Under the pieces are notes generated by a model. It saw nothing but the letters and a program-made list of their open reading frames with translations. It searched no databases and was not told the DNA's origin. Shown here in pieces: positions 32,556-42,237 of a stretch of 64,000 bases of DNA. The DNA is from an uncultured Clostridia bacterium (GTDB taxonomy: Bacteria > Bacillota > Clostridia > Christensenellales > UBA1242), in the NCBI GenBank assembly GCA_934746645.1, contig CAKVFE010000001.1:124001-188000 (forward strand), read 5' to 3'. Position 1 is the first letter of the stretch, and each line of letters opens with the position of its first letter. Both the position numbers and the translations under genes were made by a program.

Positions 32556-33287
32556 TTAGATATAATTTACTTCGACCAACACAAGTCCCACTGGGCCTGC
32601 TGTTTTGCCTGCACATCTTCTATCCTTTTTATCTATGAGTTGAAGCATAGATTCTTTTATATGACCTCTAGCGATATCAAAGGCTGTCCCCATAATAATC
32701 CTAATCATATTTTTTAAAAAGCCCGAACCTGTAAAATACACTGTATAGACTTCGCCGTGTTTTTCTAGTCTTATATCATAAATATCCCTTACCTTACTTT
32801 CTACTTGTGTATCTACACTACTTAAAGTCGTAAAATCATAAGTACCTATAAGTGACAATAATTCTTTTTCCAATCTATCCATATCAAGCTTGTAACCTAC
32901 TCTTGTTGCAAACTTATCCAAATATGGTTTGGATAGCCTAGACAAATAAAAATTGTAAGCGTAAGTCTTTTTCTTAGAACTAAATCTTGCATTAAAATCA
33001 TCAGGGACATATTGTACTTTTTCAACTCTAATATCATCTGGCAATATAGTATTTAGATAGCCTAGCAAACTATATTCCTTAAATAAAGTATCACTAAAAA
33101 AACTTACTGTTTGACCCAATGCACTTACTCCAGCGTCTGTCCTACCACTTGCAATAGTTTTTATATCTGTCTTAAAAACTTGTTTAAGTGCTTTTTCCAA
33201 CTCGCCCTGTACTGTGATTTGGTCTGGTTGAATTTGCCAACCAGAATATCTTGAACCATCATAGCATAATGTTAATAAGTAATTCAA
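32556..33287 (-). CDS. truA: tRNA pseudouridine synthase TruA
   Basis: TruA converts U38-U40 of tRNA anticodon stems to pseudouridine. The 243-residue product has YDGSRYSGWQIQPDQITVQGELE at the start, the catalytic aspartate in ASGRTDAGVSALGQ (about residues 46-59), FNARFSSKKKTY and the C-terminal GSGFLKNMIRIIMGT. Length is normal. It is preceded by AAGGAGAATTTATTTTG and is divergent from the PFOR gene. Confidence 0.96.
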   Translation of the reverse strand: MNYLLTLCYDGSRYSGWQIQPDQITVQGELEKALKQVFKTDIKTIASGRTDAGVSALGQTVSFFSDTLFKEYSLLGYLNTILPDDIRVEKVQYVPDDFNARFSSKKKTYAYNFYLSRLSKPYLDKFATRVGYKLDMDRLEKELLSLIGTYDFTTLSSVDTQVESKVRDIYDIRLEKHGEVYTVYFTGSGFLKNMIRIIMGTAFDIARGHIKESMLQLIDKKDRRCAGKTAGPVGLVLVEVNYI

Positions 33288-33350
33288 AATAAATTCTCCT
33301 TATAATATTCTACATATAGTATACAACATTACGAATATAATTCCTATGAT

Positions 33351-33379
33351 TTGACTAAAATTTTAATAAGTAATATACT
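33351..33379 (+). promoter_or_regulatory. Sigma-A promoter of the PFOR gene
   Basis: TTGACT (33351-33356), 17-base spacer, TATACT (33374-33379). The leader would be about 54 bases long, ending in a GGAGG ribosome site. Confidence 0.75.
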
Positions 33380-33439
33380 TAAAATTGATGTTAGAAGTAT
33401 AAAATTCTTTATCAAAAAATTAATGATTGGAGGTACAAA

Positions 33440-36400
33440 ATGCCCAAGATAACTGTTGACGGAAACACCGCCACAACACTGGTTGCGTATCACCTAAGTG
33501 AAGCTGCAACAATATATCCTATTACTCCATCAAGTACTATGGCAGAACTTGCTGATAGTATGGCAAATGACGGAGTAAAAAATATTTTTGGCAATACCGT
33601 AAAGGTTGTAGAAATGCAATCAGAAGGTGGAGCTGCAGGTGCATTGCACGGTTCGTTAAGTGCAGGTGCATTGACTACTACATTTACAGCTAGTCAAGGT
33701 CTTTTACTAATGATACCTAATATGTATAAGATTGCCGGCGAACTATTGCCTTGTGTTATGCATGTTAGTGCAAGAGCTTTAGCTACTCACGCCCTATCAA
33801 TATTTGGTGACCATTCAGATGTTATGGCTTGCAGACAAACAGGATTTGCGATGTTGAGTTCTGGTTCGGTACAAGAAGCACACGATATGGCATTGATAGC
33901 ACATCTATCAACACTACACTCTTCTGTACCATTTTTACATTTCTTTGATGGATTTAGAACTAGTCACGAAATAAACACTATAGAACAAATTGATTTAGCA
34001 AAAATTAATCAAATATATCCATTTGATAAAGTTGCTGAGTTTAAAAAGCGTGCCTTAAATTCGACTACTCCACACCAACAAGGAACTGCTCAAAACCCTG
34101 ACATATATTTTCAAAATAGAGAAGCTAGCAATACACACTACAATAAAGTCCCTGATATTGTTAAAGGTGTTATGAAACAATTTGAACAACTTTTTGGCAG
34201 AAAGTATGGACTTTTTGACTATTGTGGTGCAAAAGATGCTACAGATGTCATTATTTTAATGGGAAGTGGTACAAGCACAGCAGAAACAACCATTAATTAT
34301 CTAAATAAAGAGTATGGTAAAAAATATGGTGTATTGAAAGTAAGACTATATAGACCATTTGATGCAAAAACATTTGTATCTTGCTTGCCAAATACAGTTG
34401 AAAAAGTTGCTGTACTTGACCGTACAAAAGAACCTGGTTCACTTGGCGAACCTCTATATCTTGATGTTGTAACTGCCCTAAACGAAATGGGTAGAAACAT
34501 AAAAGTTTTCGGTGGTAGATATGGTCTTGGTAGTAAAGAATTTACACCAAGTATGGTAAATGCTGTATTTGAAAATCTTCAATCAAAACAACCTAAAAAT
34601 CATTTTACAGTTGGTATTAATGATGATGTAACCCATAGTAGTTTGGAAGTAAAAACAATTATACATCCAAGTACTCATAGTGTAACATCATGTAAGTTCT
34701 ATGGTTATGGTGGAGATGGTACAGTATCAGCCAACAAGAGCAGTATAAAAATTATTGGCAACAATACCAATCTTAATGGTCAAGCATATTTTGAATATGA
34801 CTCTAAAAAGAGTGGTAATGCAACTATATCTCACTTGCGTTTTGGTAAAGATAAAATTGATGAAAGTTATTTACTAGACAACATTGATTTTGTTGCTGTA
34901 CACAATCAAACTTATGTTAAAAAATATAATATACTTAAAGGTATAAAAGACAATGGTACTCTCCTACTAAACACCAACTGGTCTGAAAAAGAACTTGAAA
35001 CAATGTTACCAGCTAGTGTAAAAAGAGATATTGCTAATAAGCACATAAAACTATACACAGTTGACGCATATTCAATAGCTAAAGATTTAGGTTTAGGAAA
35101 TAAAATAAATTTGATAATGCAAAGTGCATTCTTTAAACTTATCAACATATTGCCATTTGAAACAGCTAAAGATGAAATGAAAAAGATGGCATATAAAAAT
35201 TATGGTAGCAAAGGCGACAAAGTTATTCAAGCCAACTACAATGCTATAGAAAGTGCTGAAAATAGTTTACACCAAATCAACTACCCTGATAGCTGGGCTA
35301 CAGCAAATATTAATTGTACTACTTGTGAAAACAAATCTTGTAGCAAGTACTATGAAGAATTTATAAAACCTATTGAAAAGTTAGATGGGGATACCCTACC
35401 AGTAAGTGCATTTAATCCATCAGGATATGTACCTACAGGAACAACACAATATGAAAAGCGTGGTATAGCAACTAGTCTACCTTGTTGGAATAGTGAAAAA
35501 TGTATTCAATGTAACATGTGCGCATTTGTATGTCCACACGCAGCAATACGCCCTCACCTACTAGAAGGTGAATTAAAAGATAAACCTGATACATTAAAAA
35601 CACTTAATGCAACAGCTGAACCTACTAAACAATATGTAATGCAATTAAGTCCGTTGGATTGTACAGGTTGTGGTGTATGTGCTAGTGTATGCCCTGCTAA
35701 AGAAAAAGCATTAACAATGGTTGATGCAGAAGATATACTTGAAAAAGAAACAAAAAATTATAGTTATTTAGAAACAGTTAAATCTGTAAAGAGCAATTTA
35801 TTTAAGAACAACACTGTTAAAGGTGTTGGATTTGACAAACCATATTTTGAGTTTAGTGGTGCTTGTGCAGGATGTGGCGAAACTCCTTATATCAAAGTTA
35901 TTTCTCAATTATTTGGTGACCATATGGTAATAGCCAATGCTACTGGATGTTCTAGTATTTATGGTGGAAGTGCTCCAACCTGCCCTTATACTTTTGATGA
36001 AAAAGGTGGTCCAGCTTGGGCAAATAGTTTGTTTGAAGATAATGCCGAATTTGGTTATGGTATCAAATTGGGACTTAATATCAAGCGTGATAGATTGTTG
36101 GAATTGTTAAATACTGTTAAAGAAAATAACTTTAATAGCCACACTAAAGAACTTGTAGATCAATATTTACAATCAACAGATGCTGACACTCAGAGAAATA
36201 TTAGAAAACAAATTCTTGATGAATTAAATAGTCAAAAAGATATTAATAGTCAACTTGTAGAAGATATAAACACATTGCAAGATGCGTTTATAAATCAAAG
36301 TCTATGGATAATAGGTGGAGATGGTTGGGCTTATGATATTGGTTATGGTGGTTTGGACCATGTATTAGCTAGTGGAGAAAATGTAAATATATTAGTATTG

Positions 36401-36937
36401 GATACCGAAGTATATAGTAATACTGGTGGTCAAGCTAGCAAATCTACTCCTACTGGCGCAGTAGCAAAATTTGCTTCTGGTGGTAAAAAACGACCAAAGA
36501 AAGACTTAGGTCTGATAGCTAGTTGCTACAAAGATGTTTATGTTGCTAAAGTAAGTATGGGTGCAGATATGAACCAATTCTTGAAGGCAGTTAGAGAAGC
36601 TGAAGCTTATAATGGTGTAAGTTTGATTATTGCTTATGCACCTTGTATTAACCATGGTATCAATATGTCAAATAGCCAACTTGAAGAAAAGAAAGCTTGC
36701 GAATGTGGATACTGGACTTTATGGAGATACAACCCTGACCTATTAAAAGAAGGTAAAAATCCATATATTTTGGATAGTGGCGACCCTACAAAAGATTATA
36801 TGGAGTTCTTAAATGGTGAAAGTAGATATTTCTCTTTAATGAAGAAAAAACCAGAAATAGCAACAAAATTGTTTGAACAATCTAAACAAGATGCTCAAAA
36901 CAATAGAGAAACTATTAAAAAACTTAGTGAAGAATAA
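33440..36937 (+). CDS. nifJ: Pyruvate:ferredoxin (flavodoxin) oxidoreductase
   Basis: The single-chain enzyme of 1165 residues converts pyruvate and CoA to acetyl-CoA, CO2 and reduced ferredoxin, the main pyruvate-oxidising step of anaerobes. Domain I starts ITPSSTMAELAD (about 28-39). Two ferredoxin-type [4Fe-4S] motifs are CIQCNMCAFVCP (about 686) and CTGCGVCASVCP (about 740). The thiamine pyrophosphate domain has CAGCGETPY (about 809) and GGDGWAYDIGYGG (about 958), then NTGGQASKSTP. All clusters and length match the family. It is transcribed alone from a strong promoter; flavodoxins elsewhere in the window could accept its electrons. Confidence 0.97.
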   Translation: MPKITVDGNTATTLVAYHLSEAATIYPITPSSTMAELADSMANDGVKNIFGNTVKVVEMQSEGGAAGALHGSLSAGALTTTFTASQGLLLMIPNMYKIAGELLPCVMHVSARALATHALSIFGDHSDVMACRQTGFAMLSSGSVQEAHDMALIAHLSTLHSSVPFLHFFDGFRTSHEINTIEQIDLAKINQIYPFDKVAEFKKRALNSTTPHQQGTAQNPDIYFQNREASNTHYNKVPDIVKGVMKQFEQLFGRKYGLFDYCGAKDATDVIILMGSGTSTAETTINYLNKEYGKKYGVLKVRLYRPFDAKTFVSCLPNTVEKVAVLDRTKEPGSLGEPLYLDVVTALNEMGRNIKVFGGRYGLGSKEFTPSMVNAVFENLQSKQPKNHFTVGINDDVTHSSLEVKTIIHPSTHSVTSCKFYGYGGDGTVSANKSSIKIIGNNTNLNGQAYFEYDSKKSGNATISHLRFGKDKIDESYLLDNIDFVAVHNQTYVKKYNILKGIKDNGTLLLNTNWSEKELETMLPASVKRDIANKHIKLYTVDAYSIAKDLGLGNKINLIMQSAFFKLINILPFETAKDEMKKMAYKNYGSKGDKVIQANYNAIESAENSLHQINYPDSWATANINCTTCENKSCSKYYEEFIKPIEKLDGDTLPVSAFNPSGYVPTGTTQYEKRGIATSLPCWNSEKCIQCNMCAFVCPHAAIRPHLLEGELKDKPDTLKTLNATAEPTKQYVMQLSPLDCTGCGVCASVCPAKEKALTMVDAEDILEKETKNYSYLETVKSVKSNLFKNNTVKGVGFDKPYFEFSGACAGCGETPYIKVISQLFGDHMVIANATGCSSIYGGSAPTCPYTFDEKGGPAWANSLFEDNAEFGYGIKLGLNIKRDRLLELLNTVKENNFNSHTKELVDQYLQSTDADTQRNIRKQILDELNSQKDINSQLVEDINTLQDAFINQSLWIIGGDGWAYDIGYGGLDHVLASGENVNILVLDTEVYSNTGGQASKSTPTGAVAKFASGGKKRPKKDLGLIASCYKDVYVAKVSMGADMNQFLKAVREAEAYNGVSLIIAYAPCINHGINMSNSQLEEKKACECGYWTLWRYNPDLLKEGKNPYILDSGDPTKDYMEFLNGESRYFSLMKKKPEIATKLFEQSKQDAQNNRETIKKLSEE

Positions 36938-36942
36938 TAAAT

Positions 36943-36979
36943 AAAAAAAACAATTATTGAAAACAATAATTGTTTTTTT
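36943..36979 (+). terminator. Intrinsic terminator after PFOR
   Basis: AAAACAATTATTG / CAATAATTGTTTT stem followed by T7. Confidence 0.85.
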
Positions 36980-37097
36980 ATGAATATTATTAAAACTATT
37001 ACACACAATAATAGAAGTAAAGAAAATAAATGAAACTTTTATATTTCAACTTCTTTACTTATAGATATGAGAAAGATGTTTATTCGGTACTTATAGT

Positions 37098-38045
37098 CTA
37101 AACACTTTCTCTTTTTTTATTTTCATCAAAAAACTTTTCCAATATTTTTAAAACATCATCTAAGTTTTTTTCTCTAACAACTTGATTCTTTATTTCTGTA
37201 CAATTGTGGTAACCTTTTAAATACCACAATATATGTTTTCTCATTGTTTTTGTAACAAGTTCTTCTGGATAGTATTTTCTTAATATAGCTATATGTTCTT
37301 TTATATCTGCTAGTTTGTCCACATTGACTTCTTTGCCCAATAATTTAGCAAATATTTCTGGATTGCCTAATGCCCCACGAGCTACCATAACAGCATCTAC
37401 ACCTGTATCTAGCATAGCGTGATAACTATCAATATCCATTACATCACCATTGCCTATTACTGGTATTTTAATTGCTTTTTTCACTTGTTTAATTAGTTCT
37501 AAATCTGCTTTACCAGCATAAAATTGTTCTCTAGTTCTTGGGTGTATTGTGATTGCTTTTGCACCTGCTCTTTCGCACATTTTAGCAAATTCGACAGCAT
37601 TGATATTGTCTTCCCAACCAGCTCTAAATTTGACTGTAATAGGCTTTGTAGTAGCTTTAGCACAAGCATAAACAACTTCATAAGCCAAATCTATATTACG
37701 CATTAATGCACTACCATCACCATTTTTGACTATTTTAGGAGCTGGGCACCCCATATTGATATCAATAATATCAAATTTATCCAAATACTTACTTTTCACT
37801 ATATTGGACATAATAACTGGGTCAGAACCAAATATTTGAGCTACTTTAATGCTTTCACAAGATTCGGTCACCAACAAATCTAATGTGTTTTTATTGTTGT
37901 ACTTTAATGCTTTTGCACTTACCATTTCACATTCGGCATAATCTGCACCATATTTTATAGCAAGACTTCTAAATCCAACATCAGTAACTCCAGCCATTGG
38001 ACCTAATATTAAATTGTTTTTTAATTCGATATCACCTATTTTCAT
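37098..38045 (-). CDS. dus: tRNA-dihydrouridine synthase
   Basis: This FMN enzyme reduces uridines in tRNA. The 315-residue product has the TIM-barrel start NNLILGPMAGVTDVGFRSLA, the catalytic cysteine in INMGCPAPKIVKNGDGSALM (about residues 97-116), ITIHPRTREQFYAGKAD and VIGNGDVMD. Length is normal for DusB-type proteins of Firmicutes. The exact position modified is not predictable. It is a single gene. Confidence 0.95.
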   Translation of the reverse strand: MKIGDIELKNNLILGPMAGVTDVGFRSLAIKYGADYAECEMVSAKALKYNNKNTLDLLVTESCESIKVAQIFGSDPVIMSNIVKSKYLDKFDIIDINMGCPAPKIVKNGDGSALMRNIDLAYEVVYACAKATTKPITVKFRAGWEDNINAVEFAKMCERAGAKAITIHPRTREQFYAGKADLELIKQVKKAIKIPVIGNGDVMDIDSYHAMLDTGVDAVMVARGALGNPEIFAKLLGKEVNVDKLADIKEHIAILRKYYPEELVTKTMRKHILWYLKGYHNCTEIKNQVVREKNLDDVLKILEKFFDENKKRESV

Positions 38046-38124
38046 ACTATACTATTCTATTATAAATTAGGCATATTGTAAATAACTTTTTATTTTTGTA
38101 TTGCAATATAGTCATTGTAAAAAA

Positions 38125-38157
38125 ATAAAAAAGTTTCACATAATATGAAACTTTTTT
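38125..38157 (-). terminator. Intrinsic terminator after the first HU gene
   Basis: AAAAAAGTTTCATATT / ATGTGAAACTTTTTT hairpin on the minus strand, ending in a T-run. Confidence 0.8.
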
Positions 38158-38188
38158 CCAATTAAATGTTTATTAAATTAATAATTAA

Positions 38189-38464
38189 TTACTTATTAAC
38201 TGCTTCTTTAATATTTTTGCTAGGTTTATAAGTAACAGCTTTGCATGCTGGAACCTTAACAACTTCTTTGCTTCTTGGATTGATACTTTCTCTTGCTGCT
38301 CTTGTCTTAACAACAAATTTACCAAATCCTGCTAAAGCAACTTCATTGCCTTCTGCTAAGTCAGCAATAACTGTGTCAAAGAATGTATCAACAACAGCAT
38401 TAACTTCTTTTTGAGTAAGACCAGTTTCTTCAGCAACAACTTTTACTAATTCAACTTTATTCAT
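38189..38464 (-). CDS. hup: HU-type nucleoid protein
   Basis: The 91-residue product is a canonical HU: MNKVELVKVVAEETGLTQKEV, then VALAGFGKFVVKTRAARESINPRSKEVVKVPACKAVTYKPSK, which includes the DNA-contacting beta arm with its proline. HU bends and compacts DNA as a dimer. I set the start at 38464 because the ribosome site AAAGGAG is nine bases upstream; an ATG two codons earlier is too close. A promoter lies upstream at 38496-38523. Confidence 0.96.
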   Translation of the reverse strand: MNKVELVKVVAEETGLTQKEVNAVVDTFFDTVIADLAEGNEVALAGFGKFVVKTRAARESINPRSKEVVKVPACKAVTYKPSKNIKEAVNK

Positions 38465-38495
38465 AAACATTTTCTCCTTTATGCTTTCTACGGAT

Positions 38496-38523
38496 ATTAT
38501 ACCATATTAAGCAAGATTATCAA
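38496..38523 (-). promoter_or_regulatory. Promoter of the first HU gene
   Basis: On the minus strand, TTGATA (38523-38518) and TATAAT (38501-38496) with a 16-base spacer. Confidence 0.65.
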
Positions 38524-38590
38524 AACAATTTTTGACATATTTCTACAATTTTATTTTAATTAATGACTTTATTAAGCCATTTTTTTAGTC

Positions 38591-38863
38591 TTAGCCAACC
38601 ACATCTTTTAGCTGTTTACCTGGTTTAAAAGATGGTACTTTGCTAGCTGGCAACATACCAATTTTTCTTGTCTGTGGATTATAACTTCGTCTTGCCATAC
38701 GGTGTTTAACTTCAAATTTACCAAAGCCAACTAGATTGATATTATCACCACGCTTTAAAGAATTTTCGATTATTTTTGTTATTGCATTAAGACAATTATT
38801 GCAGTCCTTTTGTGTTAATTTACTTTTCTTAGAAATCTCTTTTACAAATTCGGTTTTATTCAT
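38591..38863 (-). CDS. Second HU-type nucleoid protein
   Basis: The 90-residue product starts MNKTEFVKEISKKSKLTQKD and has INLVGFGKFEVKHRMARRSYNPQTRKIG, an HU/IHF beta arm. It is clearly diverged from the HU encoded just downstream and has more basic residues in the arm. The start at 38863 is set by GGAG nine bases upstream; a longer frame would overlap the flippase gene. It lies after spoVT and the spoVB-like gene, so it may be a sporulation-phase or specialised HU. That is inference. Confidence 0.9.
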   Translation of the reverse strand: MNKTEFVKEISKKSKLTQKDCNNCLNAITKIIENSLKRGDNINLVGFGKFEVKHRMARRSYNPQTRKIGMLPASKVPSFKPGKQLKDVVG

Positions 38864-38912
38864 ACTGATATTCTCCTTTTTCTTAATTATTACACTATTG
38901 GAGAATTTTAAA

Positions 38913-40502
38913 CTATTTTGCATTAACAATCTTTTTCCTTTTAAAAGTTTTCATTTCGTTGTAATTGAAGCTTTTAAATGCAAATATAAGCACAAAGTAA
39001 ACTATTGTTCCTACCCCACCACTAATTATACAATATAGTATAGTGTTAAGTTGAGATAACATAAATTTTAAGAAATACATTACTATACCAGCAACAACAG
39101 CCGAAGCTATAGGCGAAACGATTAATTTTAAAAACGAATAACTTAAAGCTACATATTTTTTTATGTAATACAAGTTGATTATTGTTGCTATGGTTAAAAA
39201 TATTAAGTTACTTATTGCAACACCAAATATATTTATTTTTGGATTACCAACAAATAGAAAAATACAAATTTCTCTCACACATAAAGAAATAAGCAAACTA
39301 TAAAATGGTACTTTAACTTTATTAATACTCTGTAATATTGATGTAAATGTCTGAAGCAATGCGTAATATATAATACTAACAGAACTAATCATTAACAATT
39401 TTGACGCAAACGAATATTCGTCAATAACAATATTTGTTAGTCCCCTTGAGTATAAAATAGAAATAATATCTTCTGCAAATATCATAAATATTAAAAAGAA
39501 AAATAAAGATATTATCCAAGTTATCTTTATAAATAAAGAAGTCTTAAATATAACTTCTTTTTCATTGTTTTGAGCGTACAAACCACTAAGATTGGGTATT
39601 AATGCTGTAGCAAGTGCACCACACAAAAGCACTGGCAAATTAATAAGTGCTGACACGATACCATTGCTTATACCATACAAATTGGTTGATTGTAGACTAG
39701 AAAATCCCGAATTGTTGAGAATATTAATTACTAAAAAACTATCTAAAAATGTTGTTATTGGTACGATTATCGCACTCAATGTTGCGGGATAAGCATAAAC
39801 CACTATCTTTTTTAATGCTTGCATATAACTTAAATTTGGTGTTTTGGGAACATCAATTTTGTATATAAGTTTTTTCTTATAACATAAATAATTGATAATA
39901 ATCAGTATAAAAGCAAAAAACTCAGATATGGTTACACCTAGTATTGCTCCAAATACTGCAAACATAACACCTTTACGCATAAAATAATTGGCAAGTATTA
40001 ATCCTGATACCAATTTAATAACTTGTTCCAATATATTATTAAGTAAAGTAGGAATCATATTTTCTTGTCCTTGAAAATATCCCCTTACAACTGCAATTAA
40101 TGATGAAAAGATTATTGCAGGTGCAATAGCAATATAACCCACTCTTGCATTTGCATTGCCCTGAATAGCCGAAATATTGTTGCTAAACACAATTAATAAC
40201 GCACTAAATATTAAACTTAATACAAAAACATAAACCAACGCTACTTTAAAAATAACTAATTCATTATGTTTGTTGTTGTGTATTCTTTCTGTGCTAACAA
40301 GCCTAGAAACTGCTAAACTTGTACCAGAGCTAATAAGTACTAGCAGTAAGCTATACAATGGGAAAACCAAATAATAAAGTCCCATTCCGTTAGTACCTAA
40401 TATATTGGTTAGTGGTATTTTGTATAATGCACCAACTAGTTTTGCTATCATTCCACCAACAGCCAATACAAGTGCACCCATTAGCACTGACTGTCTTCTC
40501 AT
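38913..40502 (-). CDS. spoVB: SpoVB-like MOP-superfamily flippase
   Basis: The 529-residue protein has about 14 membrane segments and belongs to the polysaccharide/lipid II flippase group. SpoVB-type landmarks are MGALVLAVGGMIAKLVGALYKIPLTNILG at the start, GMGLYYLVFPLYSLLL and RGYFQGQENMIPT (about residues 143-155). SpoVB is thought to move lipid-linked precursors for spore cortex. Its start codon overlaps the stop of spoVT by one base (TAATG), so the two are co-translated; this is a classic spore-gene neighbourhood. Vegetative MurJ-like roles cannot be excluded. Confidence 0.85.
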   Translation of the reverse strand: MRRQSVLMGALVLAVGGMIAKLVGALYKIPLTNILGTNGMGLYYLVFPLYSLLLVLISSGTSLAVSRLVSTERIHNNKHNELVIFKVALVYVFVLSLIFSALLIVFSNNISAIQGNANARVGYIAIAPAIIFSSLIAVVRGYFQGQENMIPTLLNNILEQVIKLVSGLILANYFMRKGVMFAVFGAILGVTISEFFAFILIIINYLCYKKKLIYKIDVPKTPNLSYMQALKKIVVYAYPATLSAIIVPITTFLDSFLVINILNNSGFSSLQSTNLYGISNGIVSALINLPVLLCGALATALIPNLSGLYAQNNEKEVIFKTSLFIKITWIISLFFFLIFMIFAEDIISILYSRGLTNIVIDEYSFASKLLMISSVSIIYYALLQTFTSILQSINKVKVPFYSLLISLCVREICIFLFVGNPKINIFGVAISNLIFLTIATIINLYYIKKYVALSYSFLKLIVSPIASAVVAGIVMYFLKFMLSQLNTILYCIISGGVGTIVYFVLIFAFKSFNYNEMKTFKRKKIVNAK

Positions 40503-41050
40503 TATTCCACCTGTCTAGCCATAAAACAAGCTACAGTTTGTAGTGTTTTGACATCTGACATATTAAAATTGATACTATCTGGAGTGTTGGTAAAAGCGAC
40601 AATTCCACCCACAATATCTGAGTTTGCCAAAATAGGAACAATGATTTGGCTATAATATGTATTATCATCATCTACAAACAGTTGTAGCATTTTTGAACCA
40701 TCTGACACATTGTATAAGAAACTTTTTCTTTCTTCCAACAATTCTTCCAACTGAACACTGATAAATTTACCCAAATATGCTTTTGATTTTGAATTAGTAG
40801 CAATAACATTATCTTTATCTAATACCACTACATTAAAATTCATAATATCATTAACAACATCGCAAAATGTTTGAGCAAATTGAGAAATGTCCACAATTGG
40901 TGAGTACTTAGTTAAAGTAAGTTCCCCTGTCTTATTAATAAATATTTCGACAGGTGTATCTTCTTTTAATCTTAATGTTCTTCTAATCTCCTTTGGAATA
41001 ACTATTCTACCCAACTCATCTACTCTTCTCACAATACCTGTATCTTTCAT
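40502..41050 (-). CDS. spoVT: Stage V sporulation protein T regulator
   Basis: SpoVT is a forespore-specific regulator of late sporulation genes. The 182-residue product has an N-terminal AbrB-type swapped-hairpin DNA-binding domain, TGIVRRVDELGRIVIPKEIRRTLRL (residues 4-28), and a C-terminal GAF-like domain (about 55-180). Length and domain order are those of the family. It is the first gene of a spoVT-spoVB operon and starts after GGGGGAAAT. Confidence 0.95.
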   Translation of the reverse strand: MKDTGIVRRVDELGRIVIPKEIRRTLRLKEDTPVEIFINKTGELTLTKYSPIVDISQFAQTFCDVVNDIMNFNVVVLDKDNVIATNSKSKAYLGKFISVQLEELLEERKSFLYNVSDGSKMLQLFVDDDNTYYSQIIVPILANSDIVGGIVAFTNTPDSINFNMSDVKTLQTVACFMARQVE

Positions 41051-41114
41051 TATTTCCCCCTAAAAGAAACTTTTGTATACAAATATTATTTGAATTTAAA
41101 GAAATAATATGCAC

Positions 41115-41143
41115 AAAAAAAGCACTTTAAAAAGTGCTTTTTT
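41115..41143 (-). terminator. Intrinsic terminator after the DUF975 gene
   Basis: AAAAAAGCACTTT / AAAGTGCTTTTTT perfect hairpin. Confidence 0.85.
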
Positions 41144-41156
41144 CTAATAATTAAAA

Positions 41157-42104
41157 TTATTCTTTTTTCTCAGCAGTTGTCTTTTTAGCTGTAGTTTTCT
41201 TAGCAGTAGTTGTAGTTGATTTTTTAGCTGTTGTCTTTTTTGCTGGAGTCTTTTTAACAGGTTTTTCAACCTTTTCTTCAGTTTTTGCAGTTTCTTCAAC
41301 TTTCTCTTCTTCTACAACAGGCTCTTCAACTTTTTCTTCAACCTTTGCTTCAGTATTAGTTTCTTCAGCTTTAGCTACATCTTCCATTTTAACAACATTC
41401 TTTTCAGATTTTAATTGATAATCTGTTACTTCTACTTTTCTTACTACTTCTTCATAGAATACACAGTTAGAAGCATAGAAATACATAGTAATAATTGCAA
41501 ATAGAACAATAAATACTAATACCAATAAGATTGTTAATACTACACCAAGTGCTAAATTAGAAGTATATAAACTACTAATAAACATTTCGCATACAGCACT
41601 TACAGCGCCAACCAATACATAGAACAAATAGTATACAACTTTATAAGCAAATAATGCTGTTTTGTTTCCATTCATTTGTCTTGCTGCAACATTAAGTGTA
41701 TCTGTTACATTAACAATTTTTTCTTCGTTAAGTACAAATAAACTCATTGAGTAATAACCAATTACTAAAATACCTGGAACAATAAATAGTAGTAAACCTA
41801 ACATTGTACCAATTGCAATAATAATACCTACCATAATAGCTGGCATATATTCAGGTTGTGCATACAATACTTTAAAACTTGGTTTTTCTCCCTTTAAAGT
41901 TTGTTGCATAAAATTGATGTAACCAATAGTCAAATAACCAAATAATGCAACAGAAATTGCCCAACCAGCATAAGGTATCAAACAGAATAATACTAGTGGT
42001 GCAACATAAATTAGTGTTGCAAGGAATACTCTACCCCAAGAACCTTTTAATTTATCGGCTGAAATCCTAATTAGGTCAAGACCATTTTTACTTTCTTTTT
42101 CCAT
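41157..42104 (-). CDS. DUF975-like membrane protein with lysine/alanine/threonine-rich tail
   Basis: The 315-residue product has a DUF975-type start (residues 1-75, ISADKLKGSWGRVFLATLIY) and about six hydrophobic segments up to residue 215. From about 230 onward it changes to a Glu/Lys/Val-rich stretch and ends in a histone-H1-like tail of KKTTAKK-type repeats (about residues 280-315). Such tails bind acidic polymers or nucleic acid when cytoplasmic. The same type of composition extends ribosomal protein L30 at 61954-62358. A promoter, TTGAAT-N16-TATAAT, lies at 42134-42161 on the minus strand. Confidence 0.75.
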   Translation of the reverse strand: MEKESKNGLDLIRISADKLKGSWGRVFLATLIYVAPLVLFCLIPYAGWAISVALFGYLTIGYINFMQQTLKGEKPSFKVLYAQPEYMPAIMVGIIIAIGTMLGLLLFIVPGILVIGYYSMSLFVLNEEKIVNVTDTLNVAARQMNGNKTALFAYKVVYYLFYVLVGAVSAVCEMFISSLYTSNLALGVVLTILLVLVFIVLFAIITMYFYASNCVFYEEVVRKVEVTDYQLKSEKNVVKMEDVAKAEETNTEAKVEEKVEEPVVEEEKVEETAKTEEKVEKPVKKTPAKKTTAKKSTTTTAKKTTAKKTTAEKKE

Positions 42105-42133
42105 AAATTAGACCCCCATTTGTTATTATAATT

Positions 42134-42161
42134 ATTATATAACAATTGTAAAAATATTCAA
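42134..42161 (-). promoter_or_regulatory. Promoter of the DUF975-like gene
   Basis: Minus strand TTGAAT (42161-42156) and TATAAT (42139-42134), spacer 16 bases. The transcript would have a leader of about 30 bases. Confidence 0.6.
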
Positions 42162-42193
42162 ACTATTTTTTTATGTAATAAAGCAATTTGTAC

Positions 42194-42226
42194 TAAGAAG
42201 TTGTGCCGACTAAACACAACTTCTTA
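42194..42226 (-). terminator. Hairpin after the giant gene
   Basis: An 11-bp perfect stem AAGAAGTTGTG / CACAACTTCTT with a nine-base loop lies just past the stop codon. It lacks a clean T-run, so it may be a weak terminator or a 3' stabilising hairpin. Confidence 0.5.
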
Positions 42227-42237
42227 ATATTAAACTG

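Noticed and set aside
42194..42226. Strong terminator for the giant gene
   Set aside because: The stem is perfect, but no T-run follows, so it is reported only as a hairpin with modest confidence.
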